Positions 9,885 to 18,351 of a stretch of 64,000 nt of DNA are shown piece after piece; positions within the stretch are counted from its first letter, which is position 1, and every line of letters starts with the position of its first letter. This DNA comes from JADJOY01 sp016713535 [NCBI: Deltaproteobacteria bacterium]. Lineage in GTDB: Bacteria; JADJOY01. Made by a program: the position numbers and the translations under genes. The DNA is taken from positions 1-64,000 of the forward strand of contig JADJOY010000035.1 of NCBI GenBank assembly GCA_016713535.1, read 5' to 3'. Below the pieces are notes generated by a model. It saw only the letters and a program-made list of their open reading frames with translations. It did no database searches and was not told the origin of the DNA.

Positions 9885-10403
9885 CTCCCCATATCGCGCC
9901 ATTCGAGATGCCTTCCTGATGACTGGCCACTCGTTAGACACCTTACCAAGGTGTTTTGAGCTGAGGCCAATGTGCGTGATCTGCCTCGAATACGTAGGAT
10001 ATGTCGTCACCAGGCCTGTCCTCACGAGCCCACTGCCCGGCGCAAATTAGAGCGTAGTGAGCACAGAACGTATAAATTTGGTTGAATTCGCAATAGCGCT
10101 TCGGGAGGTGGGCCCTCACCGCCTTCAATTTGCACCAGGACGCGACGTACACGAGACGATGACGAGCAAGCAGCCCGCAAGCTCGATCCACCTCCACGTC
10201 GGCCGCCCGGTCGTCTAAACCGGCAAAGAAGCCCTTCTTCTTGCTTCGATCCTTCATATGGAAGGGAGGACGGCCACTCAGAAACTTCGTCCACTCGGCG
10301 TCAAACGCGCGCGCTTGCCCCGGCATGAATATCGGTCCACCTACAGAAGGCCAAGAGTCCTCATTGCCCCAGCTTCGTTCAGGTACGCTTCTAGAACTGT
10401 CAT
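9885..10403 (-). pseudogene. DUF3800 protein, frameshifted and cut by the IS
   Basis: The gene starts at the ATG at 10403 (MTVLEAYLNEAGAMRTLGLL) and, after a frame change near 10345, continues VGGPIFMPGQARAF, EWTKFLSGRPPFHMKDRSKK and GFFAGLDDRA to SYVFEADHAHWPQL. A second frame change at an A-run near 9960 leads to HLGKVSNEWPVIRKASRMAR before the IS end at 9884. The E-A-Y-L-(D/N)-E-x-G start, the FHMKD segment and the YVFEA block are landmarks of DUF3800, a family with a predicted RNase H-like fold. The usual first acidic residue is Asn here (LNEAG). The C-terminus, which normally holds further acidic residues, is missing. Its start codon overlaps the stop of the upstream 220-residue gene (ATGA), so the two formed an operon. 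Confidence 0.65.
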
Positions 10404-11062
10404 GACATCATCGCTCGGTAGGGCGTACTTCGACCGATCCAGCCGCCTGGTTGAAGGTTACGCTTTCGTCGACCCGTCGATACCGGCGAGCCTGTGCACA
10501 TGAATACCTTTCTTTCGACGTCGTCTGGTTTCATTTTGACAAATTCGAAGTCGGTTAGGTTTTCCAGCGAGGCCGCATCACGAACGCGCTCATCGATATA
10601 CCAGGTCTTCGTGTGTTTCTTGAGTTGCGCTTCAATGGTGAAGCAATTTTTGAACGCATAGCTTGAGAAGCGTAGGTACACGAAGCGAGGCTGGGACATG
10701 TCGCTAGAGTCGAATGTAGTACCACCCCACGACGTCGGCCCTGCGAATGTCATGCCTTTCACGCAAACCGCATAACATTCGTGAACATGCTCGGCGATGC
10801 GCGATCGCAGCCATTCTGCCTCGCGCAGTACGGCGCGAGCGTTCGTGCATGCCTGGTCTGTCTCGGCCAGAAGTACCACGGAGTCGTTCCACGTGTAGGC
10901 ATGGCGATGAGTGCTCATCTCGTTGCCATGCATCGCAGCGTACGCGGTGTCGTGGAGGCTCCGCATGATGCCGGCGGCTTGCCTGCCGTCTGCGTCGATT
11001 ATCGTGCTCAGATTCGCGAGATCAATGAACGTGATAATTGCATGCCGATCTACGCTATCCAT
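10400..11062 (-). CDS. 220-aa protein of unknown function
   Basis: The reading starts at the ATG at 11062 (MDSVDRHAIITFIDLANLST), 8 bp after a GGGGGAG ribosome-binding site, and is unbroken. The first strand-loop (HAIITFIDLANLSTII) followed by HAYTWNDSVVLLAE and a long helix resembles the start of class III nucleotidyl cyclase-like folds, in which a hydrophobic strand ends in an acidic residue. I cannot identify a complete active site, so this is only a hint. The second half (FVYLRFSSYAFKNCFTIEAQ, KTWYIDERVRD) matches nothing I know. It is translationally coupled by ATGA to the DUF3800 gene. GC content is lower than in the right part of the window, and the decayed IS inserted 60 bp upstream of its start, probably separating it from its promoter. 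Confidence 0.65.
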   Translation of the reverse strand: MDSVDRHAIITFIDLANLSTIIDADGRQAAGIMRSLHDTAYAAMHGNEMSTHRHAYTWNDSVVLLAETDQACTNARAVLREAEWLRSRIAEHVHECYAVCVKGMTFAGPTSWGGTTFDSSDMSQPRFVYLRFSSYAFKNCFTIEAQLKKHTKTWYIDERVRDAASLENLTDFEFVKMKPDDVERKVFMCTGSPVSTGRRKRNLQPGGWIGRSTPYRAMMS

Positions 11063-11122
11063 CCGAAGTTCTCCCCCGTTGTTTTCATCTTCCGAGCCCT
11101 CCGCGATCACTTGCGCCACCGA

Positions 11123-11130
11123 CTCTCGCT
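11123..11130 (+). repeat. Left 8-bp target duplication (CTCTCGCT)
   Basis: CTCTCGCT directly precedes the left end of the decayed ISL3 element and is repeated exactly at its right end. Eight bp is the duplication length expected for ISL3. Confidence 0.85.
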
Positions 11131-12478
11131 GGCCTCTTCCGGGAGTTGTGTGGTGAGCTGACCCCCCGGGTGAGGGGGCCGGCGAGATGTGCGGGCGTGC
11201 GTGAGCAGGCGGTGGGTTACGCTCTGGGTCGTGAGAGACACTGATCTCTACGCCCAAATCCTCGGAGTCCGCGAACCTCGACCGTGAGCGAGGTCCACCG
11301 ACATGCCCGCCAAGCGGGTCGAGGTCACGCCGAGCACTCGCCGGCGGCGCGGCACTGCCCGGAGGGAACACGTGCCTGGCCATGACGCGAAGCCGCGCCG
11401 GTGGCGCCATCCCGACACGTGCCAATTCGAGACGATGCCATCGCTGACGTGCCGCGCAGCAACCGCCCCGAGCACGGGCCGCTTCAGGTCACCCGTGCCG
11501 TGGGCGGTAGTTGGTCTCTCGCCTTCACCGCGGCTGTTCGAGGTGCTGGCGATCGACCGTTGCGCTGAGGCGAGCCTGAGCGGCGTCGCGCGACAGGTCC
11601 GCACTACCCGGGACGAGGCTGACGACATTCGAGACGCGCGCGGTGCGGCGGGCTCGCGCGCCGGGAGCGGCGCCGCCGGACGCGCATCGGAGCCGACGAG
11701 ACTCTTTCCGGTAGCGGCAATGAGTACGTCACGGTCGTGATCGATCAGGTCGCAGGCGACGGCGTCGTACGTCGCGGACGACCGCAAGCGAGCGAGCCTG
11801 GAGACCTATCTCGCGGGCCATTCGGTCGAGGAACGGGCCGCCGTCGAGACCGTCGCGATGGACATGCACCAGCCACATCCAGGCCGTGAAGGCTACGATC
11901 CCGTTGGCCGCGCTCAAGATCTCGCTTCGACAAGTTCCACGTGGCGAGCCACCTGGGCCAGGCGGTGGACCGAGTGCGGCGCGAGGAGAAACCGCGCGTT
12001 GCTCGAGGAGGGCGACGGCCGCCTGAAGCGAACCAGGTACTTCAGTGGCTCACGCACCCGGCGAACCTGACCGACGAGCGATGGGCATCGTTCGCAAGCT
12101 GCGCGAGAGCGCTCTCAGGACGCTCGCGCGTGGCGATCAAGGAGCTGGCGATGGAGCCTGGCGCTACCGCTCGCACGCGTGGGCGCGCGCGCCGGGAAGC
12201 GCTGGCTCGGTGGGCGCTGCGGAGCCGGCTGGACCCGGTGATTCGGGTCGCGCGGATGATTCGCGCTCACCAGCTCGGCATCCTCAACGCGATGGTGCAC
12301 GGGGTGACGAACGCGCGCCCGAAGGCATCAACGCGAAGATCCAGTGGATCAAGTACACGTCGCGAGGATTCCGTAACCGCGAGCTTCCGCGACGCGATTT
12401 ACTTTTCACCCTCGGTGGCCTCGACCTCTACCCGCCGGGATCACGCGCTGATAGGTTACCCACGAAAGCCTGAAACGC
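11131..12478 (+). mobile_element. ISL3-family insertion sequence, decayed copy
   Basis: The element is about 1,348 bp and related to the intact copy at 8519-9884 but in opposite orientation. The left end reads GGCCTCTTCCGGGAGTTGTG. The right end, on the opposite strand, reads GCGTTTCAGGCTTTCGTGGG, a worn version of the intact repeat. A perfect 8-bp target duplication (11123-11130 and 12479-12486) proves insertion as a unit. Many substitutions as well as frameshifts separate it from the intact copy, so it is clearly older. Confidence 0.85.
11231..12450 (+). pseudogene. Remnant ISL3-family transposase
   Basis: Fragments colinear with the intact transposase are found in all three plus frames: VRDTDLYAQILGVREP near 11231, SLSGVARQVRTTRDEADDI (about 11570-11630), ASLETYLAGHSVEERAAVET (about 11795-11855), ASHLGQAVDRVRREE (about 11945-11990), AIKELAME and LRSRLDPVIRVARMIRAHQ (about 12135-12275), then KIQWIKYTSRGFRNRE (about 12330-12385). 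The CPECG zinc-finger and the DETSFQK active-site region are scrambled. It cannot encode an active enzyme. Confidence 0.85.
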
Positions 12479-12486
12479 CTCTCGCT
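12479..12486 (+). repeat. Right 8-bp target duplication (CTCTCGCT)
   Basis: Exact copy of the octamer at 11123-11130, directly after the right end of the decayed ISL3 element. Confidence 0.85.
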
Positions 12487-12712
12487 TCGCCGCCTTGCAC
12501 CGCCTCGTCCCCAACCGGCTGGTAGTTCACCTTGACCGCAACCCCACGCGCTGCTCTTCCCTGCGCCGGGAAGTATGGCTACGACGTGGAGTGGTCGTTC
12601 TCGGGCTTCATGAAGAACACTCGTTCGCGGTTGTCCGGCGCGATCCCATCCAGGATCACAGTCCTCGCCTGGTCGGGGAACAATAGTACGCGCCCTGAGT
12701 GCTCTCGGGGGC

Positions 12713-14212
12713 TTAGAAAGGCCTGAAATTATTCAGCGCCACCGCGATCCCGTTCTGCGCGAAGCCGTTCGTGAGCAGGTTCAGGGCGTCGGATTGCTGG
12801 TGGTAGAAGATCACGAACTTTTCGCCGAGCTGGACGACGGTGGGTTCGGCTTCGTCGACGATGAAGAAGGGGCTGAGGGAGTTCGAGGAGCCGGAGCCGG
12901 GGTCGCCGTTGCCGGGGTCTTCGCGGACGCAGAGGGGGGCGAGCTCGTTCTCGGGCTGGGTGCAGAAGCCGTCGGGGCCGTGCAGGAGATCGAAGACGGG
13001 CTCGATGGCGCCGAGCAGGCAGAGCAGGTCGTCGTTCGAGATGCAGAGCGGGAAGTGCTCGGAGAGGACGGGGTTCACCTCGTTGGCGGTGTCCGGGAAG
13101 TTGACCTCGGTGGAGGCCTTCTCGTAGTGGATGCCGTCGCTCGACCACGCGACTCCGATGCTGGTGTCGTGGTCGTCGTAGTCGTCGAGCAGCGGCCCGC
13201 GCAGGTTGCCCGTGTAGTAGAGGATGAAGAGGTCGCGGATGGGGCCGCGGTCGAGGAGCACCATCGGCGCCCCCACCGAGCCTGACGTGGGGTCGTCCGA
13301 GCGCTGGAACTCCCAGTTGGTCTGGTCCTTGGGGCCGGTGAAGCTCGGGGTGACGATCGGGCCGGCGCCGGCACCGGTGGCGCCGTCGAGGCCGGTGCGG
13401 GTGAAGCGGACGCCGTCGGCCGAGGTGGCCACTCCGAGCGAGCGCGAGCCGCGGCGGTCGCCGTCGAAGTAGAGCAGCCACACGCCGTCGGGGCGCTGGA
13501 TGAGCGCGGGCGAGCCGATGGCGCCGCCGTCCCAGCCGCTGGCCTCGGCAGTGAGCACGGGCGCGGGCGCGCGGGCGTTCTGCTCGCGGCCGTCCGGACC
13601 TACCCGCTTCCAGCTCGTGCCGTCGGCGCTCACGGCGAGGCCGATCCCGCCGCCCTCGCCGCCCGTATAGGCCATGACGTAGGTGGCGTCGAGGCCGGAC
13701 GCGAGGCCGCTCAGGGTGCCGCCGCCGCGCACGACACTCGGGGCGCCCACCCTGCCCGTCTCGAAGCCGCCCGAGGAGGGCGTGAAGACGACGCCGTCCT
13801 CGAGCACGGTGACGAGCGCCGGGCGGCAGTTGTCTTCGGGGCCGATCGTCACGCGCGCGCGGCGGATCTCGCTCCGCGTCGAGGTGCGGTCCTCGTAGAA
13901 GACCGTGATGGTGCCGTCGGGCTCGAGGACCGCCGAGGGCTCGGTCATGAGGTGGCCGACCGAGCTGCCGAGGATCACGGGCTGGAGGCTGAGGTCGGGC
14001 GAGGCGCCGGGGGGTACGGGCTTCTCGTCGGAGCAGACGGCGTCGTATTTGACCCACGGGCCGATGCCCTGGGACGGCAGGTTCTCGGTGCCGCGGCTCT
14101 CCTCGCCCTTGGTCGCGAGGTAGCCGCAGCCGCACGCGAGGACCAAGAGGGCGGTCGCGAGGAAGGGCGCGGACGCGCGATTCGTGAGTCGGGTCGGACG
14201 TCGCATGGTCAT
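12713..14212 (-). CDS. Beta-propeller lipoprotein
   Basis: This 499-residue exported protein starts at the ATG at 14212 (MTMRRPTRLTNR). A signal peptide ends in the lipobox LVLACGC, so the Cys at about residue 27 should be lipidated. The mature part has four or five repeats of the type x-P-D-G-x-h-x-V-F/L-Y-x-D/G: for example LEPDGTITVFYEDRT, IQRPDGVWLLYFDGDRRG, GVATSADGVRFTRTG and IGVAWSSDGIHYEKAS. That pattern is typical of five-bladed propellers of the GH43/GH32-like type. I see no convincing glycosidase active site, so binding or a structural role is as likely as hydrolysis. A reading upstream to 14332 exists but crosses palindromic repeats and is not favoured. The 225 bp downstream, towards the decayed IS, shows only weak minus-strand coding-like sequence. 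Confidence 0.75.
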   Translation of the reverse strand: MTMRRPTRLTNRASAPFLATALLVLACGCGYLATKGEESRGTENLPSQGIGPWVKYDAVCSDEKPVPPGASPDLSLQPVILGSSVGHLMTEPSAVLEPDGTITVFYEDRTSTRSEIRRARVTIGPEDNCRPALVTVLEDGVVFTPSSGGFETGRVGAPSVVRGGGTLSGLASGLDATYVMAYTGGEGGGIGLAVSADGTSWKRVGPDGREQNARAPAPVLTAEASGWDGGAIGSPALIQRPDGVWLLYFDGDRRGSRSLGVATSADGVRFTRTGLDGATGAGAGPIVTPSFTGPKDQTNWEFQRSDDPTSGSVGAPMVLLDRGPIRDLFILYYTGNLRGPLLDDYDDHDTSIGVAWSSDGIHYEKASTEVNFPDTANEVNPVLSEHFPLCISNDDLLCLLGAIEPVFDLLHGPDGFCTQPENELAPLCVREDPGNGDPGSGSSNSLSPFFIVDEAEPTVVQLGEKFVIFYHQQSDALNLLTNGFAQNGIAVALNNFRPF

Positions 14213-14228
14213 GGTCCGAGGTAGGGCC

Positions 14229-15120
14229 CGACGGGGGACGGAGCCCCCGTCGCTACGAGGGCGTGCCGAAGCGCGGAAGCGGGTGCGAATGCTGACGAAC
14301 GGGCCCCCCCGCGTGGTGGGCGGCGGGGACAAGCCCCCGCGCTACCGGGGCGGGCGGCCGACCACGCCGACGGGTCGAGGCGCGTTCCTAACGACCACGA
14401 CGCGTCCGGAGACAGCAGGCGATCCCGGCCGGATCGCAGGACGTTCGTAGCGCGGGGGTTCATCCCGCGAGGGGGTGGCTGGGATGAAGCGGGTCCGCGC
14501 CAACGACGGTCGGCGACAACGGGTCGAACAGAGGACGCCCGTGCGCCGCGACGGTCGCGGGACGTTCGTAGCGCGGGGGTTCATCCCCCGCCAGGACGTC
14601 GCCGGATGAAATGGGTCCGCGCCGACGAGGTGGGCGACCACGAAGGTTCGGACCGAAGGCGGTCGGTGCGACGCGGATCGCGGGTCATTCGTAGCGCGGG
14701 GGTTCATCCCCCGCCAGGACGGTCGCCGGGTCGAAGGGATCCGCGGCGACGGTGGGCGACGACGACGGTTCGAACCGAGGGCGGTCGGCGCCGCGACGGA
14801 TTGCGGGACGTTCGTAGCGCGGGGTTCATCCCCGCCAGGACGTCGCCGGATGAAATGGGTCCCGCCGACGAGGTGGGCGACCACGACGGTTCGGACCGAA
14901 GGCGGTCGGGTGCGACGCGGATCAGGACGCTTCGTAACGCAGGGTTCATCCCCCGCGGGGTGGTGGCCGGGTGAAGCGGATCCGTACAGGTGCGACGGTC
15001 GACCACGACAACGGGTCCAACAGCGGACGCCCGGCGCCGCGACGGTTGCGGGACGTTCGTAGCGCGGGGGTTCATCCCCCGCCAGGCGGGTGGCGGGGGA
15101 CAAGCCCCCGCGCTACGGGG
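14229..15120. repeat. Tandem array of about 120-bp units with palindromes
   Basis: Six units spaced 120-125 bp apart begin near 14438, 14558, 14682, 14803, 14923 and 15048. Each starts (G)GGACGTTCGTAGCGCGG and is followed by GGGTTCATCCC, a palindrome of G/C arms around a TTCAT loop. The rest of each unit (GGATGAA..GGGTCCGCGCCGACGA, then GACGGTTCGGACCGAAGG, itself palindromic) is conserved at lower identity. Two further palindromes of the same class flank the array: one with arms GACGGGGG/CCCCCGTC and loop ACGGAG at about 14229-14255, and one with arms GCGGGGG/CCCCCGC around ACAAG at about 15098-15117. Both end in GCTAC(G). No gene is believable here: the open frames reflect base composition. 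Confidence 0.85.
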
Positions 15121-15149
15121 TGATCGAGCTGCGTGCGTGGACATGACGA

Positions 15150-16538
15150 TCAGAACCGCACGGTGGCTTGGAGGCCGCCGCCCACACCGAGGCCGCCGAT
15201 CACGAGGTCGCCGTAGGGGGACGAGGCGGGGTCGTCCTTCACGATGTTGCGGTCCTCGAGGACGTGGATCTGGGTGTAGCCGTCGATGGTGAGCGGCTTC
15301 TTCAGGAAGCGCGTCCAGTCGTGGATGGTCACGCCGAAGCCGAGGCCGATCACGTGGGTGGTGGTGTCGAGGAAGTTGGTGAGGCCGCGGTCGACCTTCA
15401 GCATCGCGCTGCGGTAGGCGTAGCCGCCGCGTAGCGCCACCTCGTAGTGGTCGTCGGCGAAGGCCTGCCACTCGGCGCCGACCGACGGCACGATGATGTC
15501 CTGGGCCGGCGGCGCGATCGGCAGAAGGCCGGCACCGGCAGGATGATCTCGCCGAGACCGCCCTCGAAGGTGGGCGTGGCGGCGGAGAACGTGGCCGGGA
15601 ACTGCGAGTAGTCGTACCAGCTCACGTCGAGGTCGAGCGTGAATCGCTCGCCGGTGTAGGCGGCGCCCACCGAGACCGTCTGCGGGCTGAAGAAGAGCTC
15701 GGCGTCGTTGGGCAACACGAAGCGGGTCTTCGCGAGCGTGAGCCCGAGGAGCTCGATCTCCTGGATCGTGACGAGAAACGGCGCCGCGAGGTGGGCCTTG
15801 ATCTCGGCGCGGTAGGTGACGCCGAAGCGAAGCCGCTCGCTCGGTGTCACCTGGATGCCGAAGGTGGGCGACAGCACCGGGTCCTGCACCGCGCTCGCGA
15901 AGCCGAAGCTCTGGCTCGTCCGCGTCGGCGCCGGGGTCGGTGTCGTCGTTCGACGGGTCGGGGTCCTGGATGAGCGTGAAGTCGGGCTCGCTCGAGGTGT
16001 CGAGCAGCGACTGAATCCCGCCGCCCACCGAGAGCCAGGGGGTGATCTCGAGGGCGCCGCCCGCCATCACCACGAGCCGCTGGTTGCGGGTGCCGTAGTA
16101 GAGGAACTGGGGCTGGTCGAGGGGCAGCGTCAAGAGCCGCGCGGCGCGCTGGGCCGGCACGTAGACGAGCGCGCCGATCGCAACCTTCTGGCCGAAGAAC
16201 TCGGTGGGATAGAGGACGCCGAGGGTCGAGCCGGTGATGGGCTGGTCGTCGATGTTCTCGCCGTTGATCTCGAGGTTCACGTCCGTGTACGTGAAGTTGA
16301 GCGAGATCTCGGTGTCGGTGCCGCGGGTCAGGCCGGCCGGGTTGTAGAAGGTGGAGGTGGCGTCGCCGGTGGCTGCGGTGGCGCCGAGCATCGCCGACGA
16401 ACGCGGGCCGACGCCGATGGTCTCGAAGGAGTTGGCGGGGGCAAGCGGCTCGAGCGCGACCCACGCCGCGAGCAACAGCAGCGGCACGAGGCCCCACGCC
16501 TTCGCCGAGCGGCGACCTGTCACCGAGCGCGCGCTCAT
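15150..16538 (-). CDS. OmpP1/FadL-type outer-membrane protein, two frame changes
   Basis: The protein is about 460 residues. It starts at the ATG at 16538 with a signal peptide (WGLVPLLLLAAWVALEPLAP), then the family signature FETIGVGPRSSAMLGA and ATSTFYNPAGL (OmpP1/FadL/TodX hatch region). FadL-type barrels pass long-chain fatty acids or other hydrophobic molecules across the outer membrane. Between about 15905 and 15535 the frame is displaced: the true sequence there (FGIQVTPSERLRFGVTYRAE, then RFTLDLDVSWYDYSQFPA) lies in another minus frame. The original frame resumes through YEVALRGGYAYRSAML to the terminal QATVRF. Two compensating single-base changes explain this and are probably sequence errors. 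Its ATG overlaps the stop of the FadL-type gene at 16535-18013 by four bases (ATGA), so it is second in an operon. Confidence 0.8.
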   Translation of the reverse strand: MSARSVTGRRSAKAWGLVPLLLLAAWVALEPLAPANSFETIGVGPRSSAMLGATAATGDATSTFYNPAGLTRGTDTEISLNFTYTDVNLEINGENIDDQPITGSTLGVLYPTEFFGQKVAIGALVYVPAQRAARLLTLPLDQPQFLYYGTRNQRLVVMAGGALEITPWLSVGGGIQSLLDTSSEPDFTLIQDPDPSNDDTDPGADADEPELRLRERGAGPGAVAHLRHPGDTERAASLRRHLPRRDQGPPRGAVSRHDPGDRAPRAHAREDPLRVAQRRRALLQPADGLGGRRLHRRAIHARPRRELVRLLAVPGHVLRRHAHLRGRSRRDHPAGAGLLPIAPPAQDIIVPSVGAEWQAFADDHYEVALRGGYAYRSAMLKVDRGLTNFLDTTTHVIGLGFGVTIHDWTRFLKKPLTIDGYTQIHVLEDRNIVKDDPASSPYGDLVIGGLGVGGGLQATVRF

Positions 16539-18013
16539 CGGCCGATCTCGCCGAAGGTGGTGCTGGCGGTGAACATGACCGTGTAGACGTCGGCCTCGCC
16601 GGTGATCGACGGGTACGAGGGGTCGGCGATCGGCCTACCCTGCGCGTCGGTGAGCGGCGGGAACGCGTTGGGCTTGCCGTCCTCCACGAAGAGCGGGTTC
16701 TCGCGCTCCTTGCGGTGGGTGGTGGAGGAGATGAGGTCGTACTGGATCGCGGCGTCGAGCCGCACGGCGGAGTTCTCGGTGAGCGCGCCGAAGATCGGTA
16801 GCTCGCGGAGCGTGACGCCGACACCGGCCGAGAGCAGGTGGCGATCGCCGTCGAGGTACGTGGTGAGCGCCGTCTGCTCGGGGAATGGTGTCGGCTCGTA
16901 GGCGTAGCCGCCGCGCACCCAGCCGTCGTTGGCGGCGTCGTGCCACACCCGGTACTCGGCGCCGATCCGCGGCATGAACGTGTCCTTGGTGTGGGGATCG
17001 GCGTTGAAGGCGTCCTTCAGGTCGATCGGCACGACGGGGATCGTGACGTCGAGGGCGAGCTCGAGGGTCGGCGACTGATAGCCCGACCAGTCGTTCCACG
17101 AGAAGTCGACCGCCACGGTGAGGTCTGGGCTTCGGTGGGCGAAGCCGATCACCACCTGCGCGGGCGTGTAGAGGAGCGAGCTCGAGAGGTCGATGTTGAG
17201 CGGGATCGGGCCGAGCGTGACGGTGACCGGGATCTGGAGCGGAATCGAGAACGCGTCGCGCCAGGTGAGGCCCATGCTGAAGCCGGCCAGGTCGTCGCTC
17301 ACGAGCCGCCCGTCGACGATCACGCCGCCGGTCGCGCGCACCACCGGCTGGATCTCCTGGTCGATGGTGGTGTGGGCGTCGTCGACGCCGTCCGCGCCGC
17401 GGATGCCGGTCGGGATCTCGAGGTTCCCGCCTACGTCCGCGAAGAAGACACAGCCGATCCCCACAGCGAGCCCGTCCATGATCTTGAAGCCGAGCGCGGG
17501 CTGGGTGATCACGGTCTCGGTCTGGCCGTTGAGGAGCACGTATTGGGGCACGAAGCTCTCGGGGACCGTGGCGTTCAAGAGGTGCGGAAAGCCCGTGTAG
17601 AAGCCGAGGCCGAAGCCCACCCGCTCCTTGAGCGCGTCCTCGAACGGGATGAGGAAGCGCATGCCGCCGTAGGCGCCGAGGGTGTCGTCGATGGGGAACG
17701 CGTCGGAATTGCGGACCGAGCCCTCGGGCACCGGCGAGGGGTTGCTCGCGCTCGTGTGGAAGTCGCTGTACTGGAGGCCGATCGCGAACTCGCGGCCGCT
17801 GCGCAGCGCCACGCCGGCCGGGTTGTAGTAGGTGGCGGTGTAGTCGTCGGCGTGGCCGGTCATGGCGCCACCCATCGCGACGGCGCGGGCGCCAAAGCCG
17901 AAGAGCGTGAAGTCGTTGGCGCGCGCCGCGGACGGCGCGAAGGCGGAGGCGAGCGCGAGCGCGACGACGAGCGCCGGCGGAACGCGAGAGCGATTGGCGA
18001 TCGAGCGGATCAT
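16535..18013 (-). CDS. OmpP1/FadL-type outer-membrane transport protein
   Basis: This intact 492-residue protein has a signal peptide (PPALVVALALASAFAPSAARA) cleaved before NDFTLFGFGARAVAMGGAMT. That segment and TATYYNPAGVALRSG are the N-terminal landmarks of the OmpP1/FadL/TodX family. The body alternates amphipathic strands (LTVAVDFSWNDWSGYQSPTL, PRIGAEYRVWHD, WVRGGYAYEPTPFPEQ) and ends with strand-like FTASTTFGEIGR. It should form a 14-strand barrel with an N-terminal plug and import hydrophobic substrates. It is the first gene of a two-gene unit with the paralogue immediately downstream (ATGA overlap). Upstream, between its start and the divergent lipoprotein gene, lies a cluster of palindromic modules. 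Substrate is unknown. Confidence 0.88.
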   Translation of the reverse strand: MIRSIANRSRVPPALVVALALASAFAPSAARANDFTLFGFGARAVAMGGAMTGHADDYTATYYNPAGVALRSGREFAIGLQYSDFHTSASNPSPVPEGSVRNSDAFPIDDTLGAYGGMRFLIPFEDALKERVGFGLGFYTGFPHLLNATVPESFVPQYVLLNGQTETVITQPALGFKIMDGLAVGIGCVFFADVGGNLEIPTGIRGADGVDDAHTTIDQEIQPVVRATGGVIVDGRLVSDDLAGFSMGLTWRDAFSIPLQIPVTVTLGPIPLNIDLSSSLLYTPAQVVIGFAHRSPDLTVAVDFSWNDWSGYQSPTLELALDVTIPVVPIDLKDAFNADPHTKDTFMPRIGAEYRVWHDAANDGWVRGGYAYEPTPFPEQTALTTYLDGDRHLLSAGVGVTLRELPIFGALTENSAVRLDAAIQYDLISSTTHRKERENPLFVEDGKPNAFPPLTDAQGRPIADPSYPSITGEADVYTVMFTASTTFGEIGR

Positions 18014-18065
18014 GAGAGCGGCGCATCCTACGGATCACCTCTCGCGCGCGCAACCCTCGGCGTGC

Positions 18066-18243
18066 GGCGCCGACGGAGGCGCGCCCTCCAGGCCCGGGGT
18101 CCGACGCCGTGGAGGGCCGCGATCCTTCGCGGCCGCGACGTCCGCATCGACGATCGCGTCGTTCGCGGTCGTTTCGGAGGGACCGCCTCCTGGCGGTCCG
18201 GCGAGGCGATGCCGACGAGGCCCGACAGGAGTCGGGCCCTCCG
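18066..18243. repeat. Cluster of palindromic modules
   Basis: The divergent gap between the FadL-type gene and the next lipoprotein holds four palindromic modules: a GGCGCGCC half-module ending CTCC (about 18074-18089), one with arms GGCCGCGA/TCGCGGCC (about 18110-18134), one with arms GGACCGCC/GGCGGTCC (about 18177-18199), and an inverted one with arms GGCCCGAC/GTCGGGCC (about 18219-18242). The GGCCGCGA and GGACCGCC modules are separated by a conserved spacer containing GCATCGACGATCGCGTCG. Confidence 0.85.
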
Positions 18244-18351
18244 AGGTCGCGGAATCGAGAGCCGCCAGGGCACCGGCCGCGCTCCCGCGGTTCTCCTCCG
18301 TGCCGCTCGCGTGCCAAGATCCCGTGCAGGGGCGGAAAGGATCCGAACGTG

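Noticed and set aside
8593-10050. A 485-codon plus-strand frame across the intact IS
   Set aside because: It is the antisense of the ISL3 transposase, whose family motifs are unmistakable on the minus strand.
8519-12478. A composite transposon carrying the DUF3800 pair
   Set aside because: The decayed copy has its own exact 8-bp duplication, showing it inserted alone, and the intact copy interrupts the DUF3800 gene. The pair was a target, not cargo.
14342-15103. A 253-codon minus-strand protein in the 120-bp array
   Set aside because: It is a translation of tandem palindromic repeats (repeating PRATNVP-like units) with no signal of protein-level selection.
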